Of a DNA stretch of 64,000 nucleotides, positions 36,758 to 47,873 are shown in pieces. The notes below the pieces were generated by a model, which saw nothing but the letters and a program-made list of their open reading frames with translations, ran no database searches and had not been told where the DNA came from. Numbering within the stretch: position 1 is the stretch's first letter; every line of letters starts with the position of its first letter. The DNA is from Neckera pumila (lineage: Eukaryota; Streptophyta; Bryopsida; Hypnales; Neckeraceae): NCBI GenBank assembly GCA_963969595.1, contig OZ018415.1, forward strand, positions 8,308,001 through 8,372,000, read 5' to 3'. Position numbers and translations under genes: made by a program.

Positions 36758-38626
36758 GCTTGCAAATTGACTCTTTTCGTTGTATTTTACATTCTAACAC
36801 GGATACTTAACTAACCAACAGCAGGCCTTCATTCACATGGTCTTGTACAAATGTCAACCGGATAACAGGTTTCTTTGATTTGTATAACCTTGAGGGCGCA
36901 CTTGCTCTCCGACTGCTGGAGTTGTATTTTGTAACTTTGAGTTGATGGCTTCCTGGAATAATTATCAACTCGAATATTAGTAATTTTAACCTTGTCAAGG
37001 GATGATTCGGATGTTACATTTTGCTTCAGGATTTGAGAGCTGTGGAGCTTGTACCACGCCCAGGACTAAGCTTAGGGTTAGTATGTTTGACATAAGTTTA
37101 GTTCTTGTGCTTATGCTTTGAAGTGTGCTTTTTAATTCCTACTCTTTTTCTGTCGCCAAAGATATGAACCTAATGTCTCCACAGGACTTCATTTAGATAT
37201 TTTCAAGAAAGGGGTGTTGTGTGTTTTTTACTCTGTTTTCATTACTTTTTTTTTCACACAAATTTCAACAATAAAGTGTCCGAAAATGGGATGCCATGAA
37301 TTCGCAATATTACTAAAATGTCATTGACATTTTAGTAATGAAGAAATTGTTGGAAATGTACAAACAGAATGCTAAATAAAGAGAGTTGGAAAGAGTGTTG
37401 AAAGCTGTTCATGATTTGGTTCTAAAAATTTGTAATTTGTCAAATTCTGCAAAGCTTTAAAAATTATGAAATGGATTGGGTTTGATTAGGCTTCCTCTTT
37501 GCTTAACCCTTTAAAGACCAAACATTCAAATTTTTTGAAAGAATGGATGCAAATATGTCCCTAACAAATAGAAACATGTTTCTTTCATCCATCTTAATGT
37601 CTTGTATATTCTTGCTTTATTTCTTTTTCATGTATTAGGTATAGATATTTAGAATTGTTCTTTGCAAGTATTCTATAATTGATTGGATACAAGTATATTT
37701 AACCTCAAAAACAACTTTTTCAATTCAAAAAATGGTCCATTTAAAATGATATAAATAAATATATAAATAATGTATAAAATAAAATGAAAAATGACAGTTT
37801 TTAGAATTTAAAACTTTGAATTTAAACAAAAAAAAACTAGAGAAAATAAAAATTATTTAATCTATAATCAATTTGAGGAATTTTCAACTTTGATTTCTAA
37901 ATTTTATTAAAAAAATGTTTGCAAGTACTGGCAGAACAATTGATTTAAACTATATAGGTGGATCACATTTACATTTTTTGCTTAAGAAAGTTTTTGAAAT
38001 TTGTCTCTGAGGTGTATTTTATAATATATTTCTATGATAATTTGAAATTTGGATTTCCATATGGATCTTAAAGAATTATAGACTAGAGAGTAGTCCAAAT
38101 TACTTTAAAGATGTATTATAAAACACGGATTTACATATTTATTCAAGTGGTCAGATTTTTTGTACTAATTTTTATACTAAAAAAATTGATTTTGAAATCA
38201 GACATACTAAGATCCATTGAATTGCAAGGTTAATAATCCAAAACATTTATGTGGCTTTCCTATTTAATGACTTTAGTTGTCTTGCTGTGTAAAATCTAAT
38301 GAGCATAAATGTTGAAGGAATCTAAAGATGTTTAAAATTGAGAATAACAATAAGATCAAATATACATCAAGGCAATACCGCAAAAACTATCTTCAGTCTA
38401 AAGGTTGCCATTAGAATATTAAGTTAATTGAAATATAATTGTGTATACTATTGATTAGTCTTTTACTTTACTAGTCTAATTTTTTTAGGAGAATAATTAA
38501 TTTTGTAGGAACTAGGTTGGATCTACTAGTTTAATAAAAAATTCTACTCCTTAAATGCTTTATAATTTTCATCATAAAATCTTTTCAACTCTTATTTCAT
38601 TTTCAGAAAATGGAGGTGAATTGTAG
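36758..38626. other. Intergenic, 3' side of the DnaJ gene then AT-rich DNA
   Basis: The first few hundred bases are presumably the 3' UTR. At 37505, TTAACCCTTTAAAGACCA resembles the left end of the TTAA elements, but no matching right end was found. No gene is seen. Confidence 0.55.
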
Positions 38627-38895
38627 CATTAGAAGAGATTTGAGGGCACTAGAGGGCCATTTCAGGCCCGTTTCCAATGCTGTCCTGGTTCTGTGAATAG
38701 TCGGTTTAGGCTGTCAGAAAAAAAAAAAAAAAAAAAAAAATTTGCCCAAAATATCATTCTAAGCAAAAAAAAAAATTTAATTTTTTTTTTTAAAATGACG
38801 TGACACTCTCTCGACCATGTCAGCCCAGCAGCTTTCTTGCGTTCCACAACGTGGAAACGCTGCGGGCTCTTGGAGGCCTCAAATCTCTTCTAATG
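38627..38895. mobile_element. MITE with 19-bp perfect inverted ends, 269 bp
   Basis: Ends CATTAGAAGAGATTTGAGG (38627-38645) and its exact complement (38877-38895). Inside, a run of about 20 A and runs of T face each other, and GGGC/GCCC words pair near the ends, so the whole element can fold back. No target duplication or coding region is seen; class unassigned. Confidence 0.75.
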
Positions 38896-39391
38896 AATTT
38901 GTACAATTAGTTTAAACAAATATTTAGGAAAAAATATTCTATTTCAGAACTATTTTTTTTTCAATTATGCTCAATAATTTATCTTTAACAAGTATGTAGT
39001 CTATATTGGCAAATAGCAAGCCTGCAATATTTATTTTATTTTTAGAAACTATATTTTATTAGATAATTTTTTTTAATGTAATCTAACGACTTTTACTTGA
39101 TCTTGAGTATAAAATAAGCTTTGTGAATTTTTGAAACATCTCTTTTATTATTTCATTTATATGTAATAAATACACCCCACTCCATCTTTGCACTACTACT
39201 TCTAACACCTCACAATTTGATTTTCATAAGAATTATACAACAAATTTCCACAGAACTAGCTTGTTTGAATCTCTCAAGAAAGTTGGGGCAAATACTTCTA
39301 CTGCACATCAATTTATAAAAAATAGAAATAAAAAGCAACATTCACACATTCCAATCGAAAACCTAATTTTCTTGAAGCCGAGGAAAAGGAA
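38896..39391. other. AT-rich intergenic
   Basis: No gene or named repeat seen between the MITE and the next locus. Confidence 0.55.
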
Positions 39392-39427
39392 TTAGGGCTG
39401 ACGTTAGGGCTGACGATAGGGCTGACG
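39392..39427 (+). promoter_or_regulatory. Three 12-bp direct repeats, possible upstream element
   Basis: TTAGGGCTGACG is repeated at 39392, 39404 and, with one change, 39416. It stands just before the less AT-rich locus of 39.4-41.3 kb, about where a promoter would be. A regulatory role is inference. Confidence 0.5.
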
Positions 39428-41161
39428 TTTGCAGAATCGGACCGTTTGAGACGACTGCCTTCTGCAACACGTCTCTCTTCCTACATAAAGCTCTCTTCGC
39501 CAAGGTTTCTTTGCCCTGCTCTACTCCTCGAATTCCACTTTCATATTTTTTCTCCCTCCGTTTGATGTGGGTTTGCCAGTATTGTCAACTTTTTCTCTTG
39601 CTTTTCCTGTTGCAATCCATCCCCTATCTCCAACAAGTTCCTCCGAATTGATTTTGGTCTTAGGGTTCAGGGTTCTGGGTTTTAGGTTTGGTTTCGAAGC
39701 GGCCGAGGATGGTTACCTCTACGGGCGCAGTTGCGGGGTGGCGCTGGGACTTTGTTTGACAAGGAGAACCTCCTCAGTATGTCGCCTGCATTTCAATGAC
39801 GCTAAACTGTAAACTGAGGCCTTTTGGGCTTTGGGGAAAGCTGATTGAGCTATTAGTTGTGACCGCTCCAGATCCGCATTTTTGGAACCACAGCGGAGTC
39901 TTGCGGCTCAACATGCTTAAAAGGATCTTGGGCCGTGGGATTCTGCTGTGTGTGCCAAAAAGGGTGCATCTTGAGCTCCCTTGTCCCCTGACATTGCCAT
40001 CGGGAATTGGCACGGATGGTGAAGCTGGTGTACTGGTACATCTTGCCAACGGCGTTGCAGGCACTCCCAAAGTGTGCTGCAAGAGCTAATTGCCAACCCA
40101 AGCTTCTTTTTATTTTTGTTTAATTTTGGTTGAATACGTTGTGAAACTTTGTGGTTGGATCGAATTTTTATTGAGTTGGGATTTCGGTGGTAGTGTCTGG
40201 AGGAAGATGAAATACATAGACCTGTTCTGAATGTTATGTTGACATATTGGTGCGCCTGGATTAGGTTTCTTTTCAATTTTAGGTTTGTGAGGAATGTTTT
40301 TCGAGCGTATTGTAAATGACGACGGGAGTAATATCCTTGGCGGGATATTGCTTTAGCAGTATGGAGCGACCTTGCATTTCATGCCTTTTTCTGGTCGTAG
40401 AGTCCTTTGCTAACGTCGAAGATCGGCGGCTTCGCGATATTTGCTTTTCTGTCACTTGTGATAACAGGCGGTTGTCGTGAATACGATGTCACATATTCCA
40501 TTGCCCTAGGGAGCAGCGTCGCTGCTTTTACTCTTTGGGTCAGACCATGTGACCTACATAGAAGTACTTGCTTATGTTTTTTCGTGTCTTGCCCACATAC
40601 AATTGTTGTGCTTATATTTTAAGATGACGGGGGTAGCGCTCTTGGCGGGGCGTCATCCTAACAATGTGGAGCGGCTGTTTGCATCCCTGTGATGCGCTTG
40701 TGGTCGTAGAATCCCTTGTTAACGTCAAAGAGAGACGCGTTTCATACGATGAACCTGTTCGGATCGGTCTCGGCCGTGATGAAAAGCATTCTCTGTGAGA
40801 AGCGGGGTTGCATATTCCATTGCCCTGGAGAGCAGCGTCGCTGCCATTACTCTTTGGGACAGACCATGCTACTTACAGTCACAGGTCTTTCTGTGGAAGA
40901 GATGATTATTTCTACCAATTGTTCTGTCTCTGAGATGATTGTTGAGACATCCATTCCTCTTGACGGAGTTGCCATCTCTTGTCAACAGGAATGGGTATCC
41001 TTGGTAATGAAGAACGCCCTTTGAGCGATCCAAATAAGGTAGTTCTCCATCGTCAAGGATACCCATGCTTGTTTTGGCGTGAACGATCTCTGAGATAAGT
41101 GTGGAGACATCCATGAGGCTGTTTCTGATCCTTCGCATGTCTTGATTTTGTTTGTTATGTA
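39428..41161 (+). other. Possible non-coding transcription unit
   Basis: More GC than the flanks, with a TAGGGTT/GGTTTTAGG-type stretch at 39660-39690 as in the DnaJ leader. Open frames (39567-39812, 39796-40089, 40407-40622, 40716-41024 on the plus strand) match no family I know and do not join through convincing splice sites. Imperfect pairing occurs between GGGTATCCTTGG at 40996 and CAAGGATACCC at 41057. With a snoRNA candidate at its end, a non-coding host transcript is a reasonable reading; an unrecognised protein gene remains possible. Confidence 0.35.
40316..40872 (+). repeat. Tandem duplication of ~245-250 bp segment
   Basis: Segments 40316-40558 and 40621-40872 share GACGGG(A/G)GTA, GGTCGTAGA(G/A)TCC, TTGTTAACGTC-like text, CATATTCCATTGCCCT, GAGCAGCGTCGCTGC and ACTCTTTGGG. 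The offset is about 304 bp. The two copies do not keep a common reading frame, which argues against a coding function. Confidence 0.85.
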
Positions 41162-41248
41162 GGAGGGGAATGATGATCAGAAATGCCAAAACAGTTATCC
41201 CTGACCGAATAACCGTGTGGATACAACATCACAATTTCTGACCCCTCT
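41162..41248 (+). ncRNA. Box C/D snoRNA candidate
   Basis: Box C ATGATGA is at 41170-41176 and box D CTGA at 41238-41241. They are closed by a perfect 6-bp terminal stem, GAGGGG (41163-41168) with CCCCTC (41242-41247), exactly abutting box D. An internal CTGA (41201-41204) fits box D' and TGTGGA (about 41215) a degenerate C'. Spacing is normal for the class. The 10 bases CAGTTATCCC that end in box D' complement GGGAUAACUG, a highly conserved segment of large-subunit rRNA near the peptidyl transferase centre. By the fifth-base rule the methylated base would be the A after GGGAU. Expression is not shown. Confidence 0.6.
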
Positions 41249-42858
41249 AGTCTTACGACTTCTGGTTATGTCTGGTTTTGGTTGGTTATTTCTGGGTTGA
41301 GTTTATAGTTTAGATTCCAGTGAAGACCCTACCCACCTGACTTCGCAGAGAGTATTTGAGGGCACTAAGAACGTGATTGGGGGACTTGCACCCCTCCTCG
41401 CAGACAGCTTTCTGACAGTACCAAGAATGTGATTAGGAATCTCACCATAACAAATAAAATAAAGCAAAGCACACAGTAAATGACCAAGCTGTTTTTTTGG
41501 GAACATAGTGATTTTGGGCAAACAAAATAAAACAAAGCAAAGCAAACAATGAAATTTTTCTTTTAAGACCCAATTTTCATAACTTCTGATTACATTGTTT
41601 AAAAGTTAATGTGTGGTATGTAGTTTTTTCCGTCTGGGCAAATCAGAAGGAATTATTTTTTTCAGAAACAAAAATTTGAAATTGATTTTCTAGATTTATA
41701 TATATATTTGGAAAGTTTTGAATTATTCCATTTTCATCAAAGTTATGATATGAAAGTTATTTGTTTTAGAAATGACAATTTCGGAGCATTTGGATGAAAA
41801 CATAGTCAAAGAACTTTAGGGACCAAATGTGAGTTCAATTTATACAAGAAATTTCAAGGAATAGATACTTTATACCTAAAATGAAAAACTTTAGGGACTA
41901 ATTCCTAAAGGGGACCAAATGTGAGTTCAATTTATATAAGAAATATCAAGGAATGGATACTTTATCCCTAAAATAGGTCGAAAGGTGAGTTTAATGTTTA
42001 TAAGAAATTTCAAGTACATAAGAAATCTCAAGTAGGTCCTTTATGTAGTCAATTTTGGTCAAGTGTTTACATAATTCTGACACAATGTGTGAATGTGAAT
42101 ATAATTCTTATTTGGATCAAATGTTATATTGCCAAAAAATATTTAGATAGTTCATGTAATTTGGTCATCTTTGGGGCATTTATTGCTAAAACACTCTTTG
42201 ACTTTTAAATTTGGCATATGTGTACTTAATAAAATATTGTATAAAATTGTCACAAAAAAATTTTAGTGTTCAAATCACATTTGATAGGAGTCAAATTTTG
42301 TTAGTTATATTGAGGCGGTTTATAGAAAAAACATTCTCTTTTAATCCTTAATGGATTTTTTTTAATATATTATTAAGAGGTGAAGTCATATATCTACTAC
42401 AAGTTATAAACTTTTCAAATTTTTGGAGAAAATTTGAAATTATTGTAAGTTTCTTAAAAAAAAAATGAAGAAATTCATACCAAATATAAAATATATTGAA
42501 GAAATTTGAAATTCTCACTATGGATCTATAGTGTAGTCTATAACATCATGGTGTAACCAAAGTTACCATATCATTCTAAAATTTGAGAATCAACAAACCA
42601 TGGTTCTTCCAAAATTCATATTGCTATGAAATATTGAAATGTTCAAATTGAAGTAAAACTAAATTTAATAAGCTTCATTTCCTTAGTTGCTTTGAAATTC
42701 AAAAAAGTTGATTTTTGTAGTTAAAATTCACATCAAGAGTATATAGCAAGAATTATTTTGGCAAAAAAATGACTAAAATATATACTCTTAGGAGTCTTAG
42801 CCAAACTATTTTGGCAAGAAACTACCCAAATACACTACAAAGGTGATTCGTGGATTAA
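41249..42858. other. AT-rich intergenic
   Basis: No gene seen apart from the tandem repeat at 41818-42020. Becomes strongly AT-rich after about 41440. Confidence 0.55.
41818..42020 (+). repeat. Tandem repeat, ~92 bp unit, two and a half copies
   Basis: GGGACCAAATGTGAGTTCAA starts units at about 41819 and 41911. A third, diverged copy (AAAGGTGAGTTTAATG, then ATAAGAAATTTCAAG) follows from about 41980. AT-rich and non-coding. Confidence 0.85.
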
Positions 42859-43780
42859 CCCCTAAAGGACCATTGTCCCTTTGGGGGACAAATGGGATTT
42901 TGAGCAGGTAGCTACGGGTTGAATTTTTGTTGTGATTTTTTGAAACTTTTTTGAAGATAGAAAAACTGCTAAGCTTCATGGGAATATAATTTTTTTTTCA
43001 ATCGGTGCCCGAGAAAAAAAGTTCTACCCAAATAAGCTCAAAACAAGGGACGTGGGGTAGCCAAACAAAATTTGCAATTTATTTTTTTTAATCTTTAAAT
43101 TTTTTTTCTTATAGAATATATTTTTGTCTATCTAAGAAGCTTTGATTCATTTCATTTGGATTTGTTATGAGAAAGTTATAAACAATCTTGTTTTTCGAAC
43201 ACTTAGAGCATTTTCCTGAAAAAAATAACTTGTAGGATTCATTTCTGAATGCAATTTTTACAATTCAAAAAAAAAAAAGTTCCAAAAGGTCTAGTTGTTT
43301 CGCTAGAATAATCTCACCATTGTAATTAGTGTTTTTTAATTCCATATAAAAGATATTAATATTTTAGATTTTCTTTCTATCTTGTACCTACTTCTACTTA
43401 ACAATTTTTTTTATAATGAAAATTAAATTTTTTTTGGATTTCTTTTTTTTCTGTAGACTCTCAACTCAATTCTCCACTATAATGATTAAAAGCTCAAAAC
43501 TCTGTAGTGCAAAAAACTAAAGTAAAAAATGTTCAAATTTGTAAAATCTAGTCTCGCAATGTGTTGAAAAATTTGCTTTTTTCACTTTAAACGGAGATAT
43601 CTTGCGATCTGTGCAGTCAAAAGCTCTGATTTTTTTCTTCAGAAATTGTCATATTATTTAGGTATAAGATCCTATGGTTAGATGTGAAAAAAAACAATTT
43701 TCAGTTTTTTTTAATCTTTGCTATAGAAATGACAGTTTTGAGTGTTTTTTGGCAGAAAATAGGCCTTGGTCCTTTAGTGG
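42859..43780 (+). mobile_element. TTAA-flanked element, intact copy, 922 bp
   Basis: Ends CCCCTAAAGGACCATTG and, inverted, CCACTAAAGGACCAAGG, flanked by TTAA at 42855-42858 and 43781-43784. This is the reference copy of a family also seen at 19206-25559 (split, reverse) and 51131-52042. It has no coding frame. Target site and ends fit a piggyBac-type non-autonomous element. Confidence 0.8.
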
Positions 43781-43784
43781 TTAA

Positions 43785-44121
43785 AGAATCTTCTTCTTTA
43801 GAAAAGTCAAAGATACCATAGTGAGGGAATTTGCAATATTCTTGTTCACTAAAAATGTACTCAAGCAACTTCCAAATAAAAATTTGGATGAAAATATGTT
43901 TTTATTCCCATCCTACAAGTTTAGATGCAATGAATTGCAATCATATATAGGACAAAAATATTTGCAGCATCCTTTAACTTTGTAAGGATATGGGCCCCCA
44001 TCATCAAAGTAATCACCAAAATTCTCCAATATTTAAACCAATACTAGGTGCTTTCTCTTTTTCTACAATTAACAATGAGGTCATTCATTAGACTACTTTG
44101 GTCTACAGCGTCCTTACTGGG
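43785..44121. other. AT-rich spacer
   Basis: No gene or named repeat seen. Confidence 0.55.
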
Positions 44122-44565
44122 TTAATCCATAAACAAACGCCATAGCAGTGTTTTGTGCCAATGAATGACAAAGAATCCTTCTATGTGGGACAAAAGTGCA
44201 ACTATTCATCCTCTGAATTTTGCGTGAAAAGATAATGTCTTCTATAATAGTTTGCCTTCCAATGAGTACTTTTGGATTTTTTTTAAACGAATGATTCAAA
44301 GGATACCAAAATAGATGATTTCCACGGTCTATCCTTTAATCCTTAAAAGCCAAAGCGGACATTTTGCGGCGGATGACTGACAAGGACTTTCCTGTGTAAG
44401 ATAAAAATGCAACTATTCACCTTTGAAATTTTGTTATGAAAAGGGGAGGTCTTCTATTGTAGTTTGACCTCTAGTGATCACCTTTTATTTTTTCAAAGTA
44501 GTTGATGTCATACAATGCCAAGAGGGATAATTTCCACGGTCAGCAACCCGGCGTTCAAGGATTAA
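44122..44565 (+). mobile_element. Two tandem TTAA-bounded units, ~214-222 bp each
   Basis: Unit 1 runs 44126-44335 and unit 2 runs 44340-44561, with TTAA at 44122, 44336 and 44562. Shared text includes TGCAACTATTCA, GT(C)TTCTAT and GATTTCCACGGTC-like blocks. Unit 2 has inverted ends TCCTTAAAAGCC and, inverted, TCCTTGAACGCC. A third relative lies inverted at 57112-57340. They look like small piggyBac-type non-autonomous elements inserted side by side or duplicated. Confidence 0.6.
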
Positions 44566-44750
44566 GGGTTAAGGGGGAAGTTCATTGAGGATGGCCTTAG
44601 GCTTGATTTACTTACAGTAGTTTGTTGCCACAGAGTCCTCCTTGAAGGGAAGCCCAGCCAGGTTCATGCGACTTCAAAAAGGAACAAGTGAGCTTTCTCT
44701 ATTCCATAACATTGTTAACAAGCTGCGAGAGCTCCCCCTAGGTGGAGGTA
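44566..44750. other. Spacer before hairpin cluster
   Basis: No gene seen. Composition becomes less AT-rich than upstream. Confidence 0.5.
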
Positions 44751-44782
44751 TAATTCTCCCCAAGATCCCTGGGGGAGAATTA
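44751..44782. repeat. Hairpin 1: 11-bp perfect arms
   Basis: TAATTCTCCCC (44751-44761) pairs exactly with GGGGAGAATTA (44772-44782) across a 10-base loop. Confidence 0.85.
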
Positions 44783-44845
44783 AGTTATAATGCTTGAAGG
44801 ATGATTGGTTGGGCCTTGTCAGGTTATCAGAGCTTGGAACGTTGA

Positions 44846-44897
44846 TTCGCTGGGGGGCTCCTCATTTGGGGGGAGCAAAAGGGAACCCCCCAGTGAA
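44846..44897. repeat. Hairpin 2: G6/C6 stem
   Basis: TTCGCTGGGGGG pairs with CCCCCCAGTGAA with one mismatch, and an inner stem GCTCC (44857-44861) pairs with GGAGC (44872-44876). Confidence 0.85.
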
Positions 44898-45036
44898 GGT
44901 GAATAATGTTATGTCCCAGCTTCATCACCGCTTTGAATGATCAGAAAAACAGCAACTAGTGGAGTCAAGTAGCAAAGGAAGTCAACAAAGCAGCAATTGC
45001 ATGCAGCCCAAGGAACTCATCCGAGGCCTTGTGGTT

Positions 45037-45167
45037 CCGTTAAGCACTTTCGGGTTGGATCCCTCTACAAATCGCCCCTCTTTACAGGAAGGAATGCACT
45101 TGTAACAGTGCTAGGCACTTGTTACATCGCCTGGCACTGTTACGGGTGCCATTCCACGTGCTTAACG
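45037..45167. repeat. Hairpin 3: two-step stem
   Basis: Inner arms 45091-45116 and 45129-45155 pair with few mismatches (cores GTAACAGTGC and GCACTGTTAC). Outer arms 45037-45047 (CCGTTAAGCAC) and 45158-45167 (GTGCTTAACG) also pair. The loop holds CACTTGTTACAT, an echo of the arm. Confidence 0.8.
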
Positions 45168-45217
45168 CAACGGGACTCCCTCACACGACAGGAGGCCTTT
45201 GTGTGAGGCCATCCCAC

Positions 45218-45485
45218 GGTCGAGCTTATAATTGTATGACGAGCCTCTTGCAGAGGTCGTTTTGCCCCCCCATTTTACCCTAGAGAAAACGTAGGAACGT
45301 ATTTTTGCTACGCATGAATTTTATCGCAAATTCTGAGTTCATATTTGCAATCAGAGACCCCCCAAATGAGCTAAGGGAGGTGTTAACATTTGAACAAAGA
45401 CGGCACAAAATAGGGGTCTTTTTTATTACATTCACCCTGGGCTTTACCTCCGCAAGAGGCTCGTCATACAACTATAAGCTCGATC
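45218..45485. mobile_element. Hairpin 4 / MITE: 40-bp terminal inverted repeats, 268 bp
   Basis: The arms 45218-45257 and 45446-45485 match at 37 of 40 positions (core TGTATGACGAGCCTCTTGC). The interior of about 190 bp has no coding support. No clean target duplication is visible, so the transposon class is open. Confidence 0.8.
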
Positions 45486-46657
45486 GCGTCCCACTACTGT
45501 ACCGGTATACATCATCGTACTCCGCGGCCAGTGATTCCGGGTGACAGAGGAGCTGATCCCCGATTCCTAGATGAGTGCCCTGCTTCATCATTCAGTTACC
45601 GTGACGTGGGCAACGCGTTTTCCTGCCCCATCCTTCCGTCGGCATCTTATTATTACGAAGCGGTTTACTCCACAGCACCTGCTGCTCTCTCTTCTTGCTC
45701 TTTGCTCTTCGCTCTTTGTCGGAGATTCCTCGGAGAGATCTTCAGTGGGAGCTGCTTCATTGGTTGGGGAGGAATTCGTTGGAAGCGCCGCCGAATTACG
45801 CTGCCGGCTGTACTATATATTCTTTGTTCGGTGCTGGTTTGGTGGTTCGATGAGTGAATTGTCGGTAAGCTGGAGTTATCGGGTGGCTGCCTTGGGTGAT
45901 TGGGGTGTGCGTGTGAAGGAGACGAGGAGCGCCACTTGTATTGCATTTCTGGATTCGGTTGATTAAGTCGGAAGTAACAAGCTTCATCTAGATTGCCAAC
46001 AATCGGAGCTTCTTGTGAGAGATTTGTAGGAGCACTGAGTAAGAGCTGCTTCACTTGCTGCGGGAGACTCGATCGGTTGGAAGCGTCGAAGTCAGCTGCG
46101 CGCTTTGCTGGGCGACTAGGGGTTTCTGTGAAGGAGACGCCGAGGCCCATTGACATCGCATCTCCAGGTGAAGTGCCCAATCACTTGTTTCTGGGGGTGT
46201 TGTGGCTTCATGTCCTGTCCTTCCTTTACACGACTGAGAAACTCATTCGACTCGCAGGCTTGGTATCTGGACTGTTTGTTGTGAAATTTCTGAATTGGTT
46301 TTGGGTTCAATTTCAGGAATGAATCAAGCTCTACTTTTTTCATTCTAGGACTCCGTTTTAGTGGGACGCTTTGATTGCCAGATGGTTTCCTTGTCTACAC
46401 TAACTTGCAGGTGTAGGGTGATGCATTGAGATGTTATGTAGATTTTGATCATTGCCGACATGGTTCTCAAGTTTCACAGAAGTTCTAGTATACTTTCTTT
46501 TCTCACAATCCATGCTTCTGTGATTCCAGCCCTATTGAAAGTCTAATCTCTCAACTTTGTTGAAACAACAGAGAAGACTGACGCTTGTAGCACAAGGGCT
46601 GGGACCCCATACTCAAGCACGAGTACTTGTTGTTGGAGGAGTTGGGTTGAAGCTCAT
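45486..46657 (+). other. Leader/promoter side of dead kinase, with a duplication
   Basis: Less AT-rich than surroundings, with open frames up to 131 codons (45571-45966 plus; 45665-46180 minus) that I do not recognise. A direct repeat of diverged copies lies at about 45720-45955 and 46009-46168: GAGCTGCTTCA, GGTTGGAAGCG and GTGAAGGAGACG occur in both in the same order. It may be the former 5' region of the kinase at 46.7-47.9 kb. Confidence 0.4.
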
Positions 46658-47873
46658 ATGTACTCTTGCACAATGGGTGAATCAAGTGGCTCAAGCAATT
46701 GGATGACACTCGCAATTGAAACACAACCCGGTCGTGCCTCATATTTACCACCAATTTCTTTTGAACCTAGTGAGAGCTCTGTGGAGCGGGCAAGTAGTGT
46801 CACTAGTATTGAAGAAATTATCGAAAAGTCCAAGTCTCGATGGAGCCAATTGGGAGACTTTGACTAACAATGAAGTGGCAGAAGTGAGCAACATGGAGTT
46901 TTTCAAGACCTTGCAAGCACATCCCACTTGGGGCAATTTCGTTATAACCTTTGGCAAAGGTGAAGGTCATTCTTGTGAATTGATGATGGGTGCAAAGTTT
47001 GCAAAGGGTGGACAAGCAGAGATCTATGAAGTACAAGTAAAGTGATATGACCCATAATGGCTTGAATTTGATCTAAAACAATTGATTGAATTTGTCTTGA
47101 ACGTCTTCAAGAAGGGGACTTTCTTGCGGCATTTGCAATTACAGTGGCCGCAAGGAATGTTACAATTCCATGCAAACAAAATGAACCTTAAGAAGCTTGG
47201 ATTGCATTGGCCAGCAAGATTCCATTCTGATGTGTGTTTTGGAACATTGTTGGAAGATGGGAGGTTTGCTTTTCTAATGATCAAAGAAGAAGTAGATCTA
47301 TAGATTATGATAAACCATCAAATGTTGACAAGATCAATTAGTGAGGGCCCATTTTCAAACACAGAAACCCTGAGAGCCATGTATAAAGTTGCATAACTTG
47401 CATTTGGAATGAATCAACTGCACAATCGTGGCATTGTACATCAAGACGTCAAAGCTTCTAATGTGCTCATATAAAAAAAACATGAATTGTTATGTATCCA
47501 ACTGTATATGTTCTCTTGGATTTGTGGGTATTTGAATTTTTTAGAGCCCTGGAAATATGGAAGCTTACAAGCATGGGAATGTGAGTACGAAGGCAGAGTT
47601 ATTTACTAAAGCAGTAGATATTTATAATTATGAAATGACTTGCTATGAGATCTTGACAGGCAGACTTCCATTTGAAGGTCATCCATGGAATGACTATAAT
47701 CTTGTGCTTCAAAGGCAAAGGCCAGAGGTGCCGATTTATGTTGATGGTTGGATTCAGCAACTATTGAACAGGTGTTGACAATCAAACCTGGTTGATGTTC
47801 CAACTTCTCAAGAAATATTGAAAATACTTCGAGCAAATTTTGCAACATGTAGAAATCGGGATTCAGAAATTTA
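46658..47873 (+). pseudogene. Protein kinase relic (Ser/Thr or TKL type)
   Basis: Fragments of one kinase domain lie in order. A possible N-terminal frame (46658-46867) leads to AKGGQAEIYEV (glycine loop, about 47010), then stops at 47043 and 47055. FVLNVFKKGTFLRHLQ (about 47085) has Asn where the ATP-binding Lys is expected. Then DGRFAFLMIKEEVDL and a stop; MNQLHNRGIVHQDVKASNVL (47409-47468; HQD in place of HRD, Asp kept) and a stop. The DFG/activation segment is missing. It resumes with VSTKAELFTKAVDIYNYEM, CYEILTGRLPFEGHPW and QRPEVPIYV, then RC followed by TGA where Trp is expected (47776-47778), and EILKIL. The lost Lys, several stops and the deletion show it is dead. Confidence 0.82.

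Noticed and set aside
40790..40900. Second box C/D snoRNA starting at GTGATGA (40805)
   Set aside because: No box D at suitable spacing and no terminal stem.
45571..46180. Frames of 131 and 171 codons on opposite strands
   Set aside because: They overlap each other across a duplicated GC-richer segment; no motif or splice continuity supports either.
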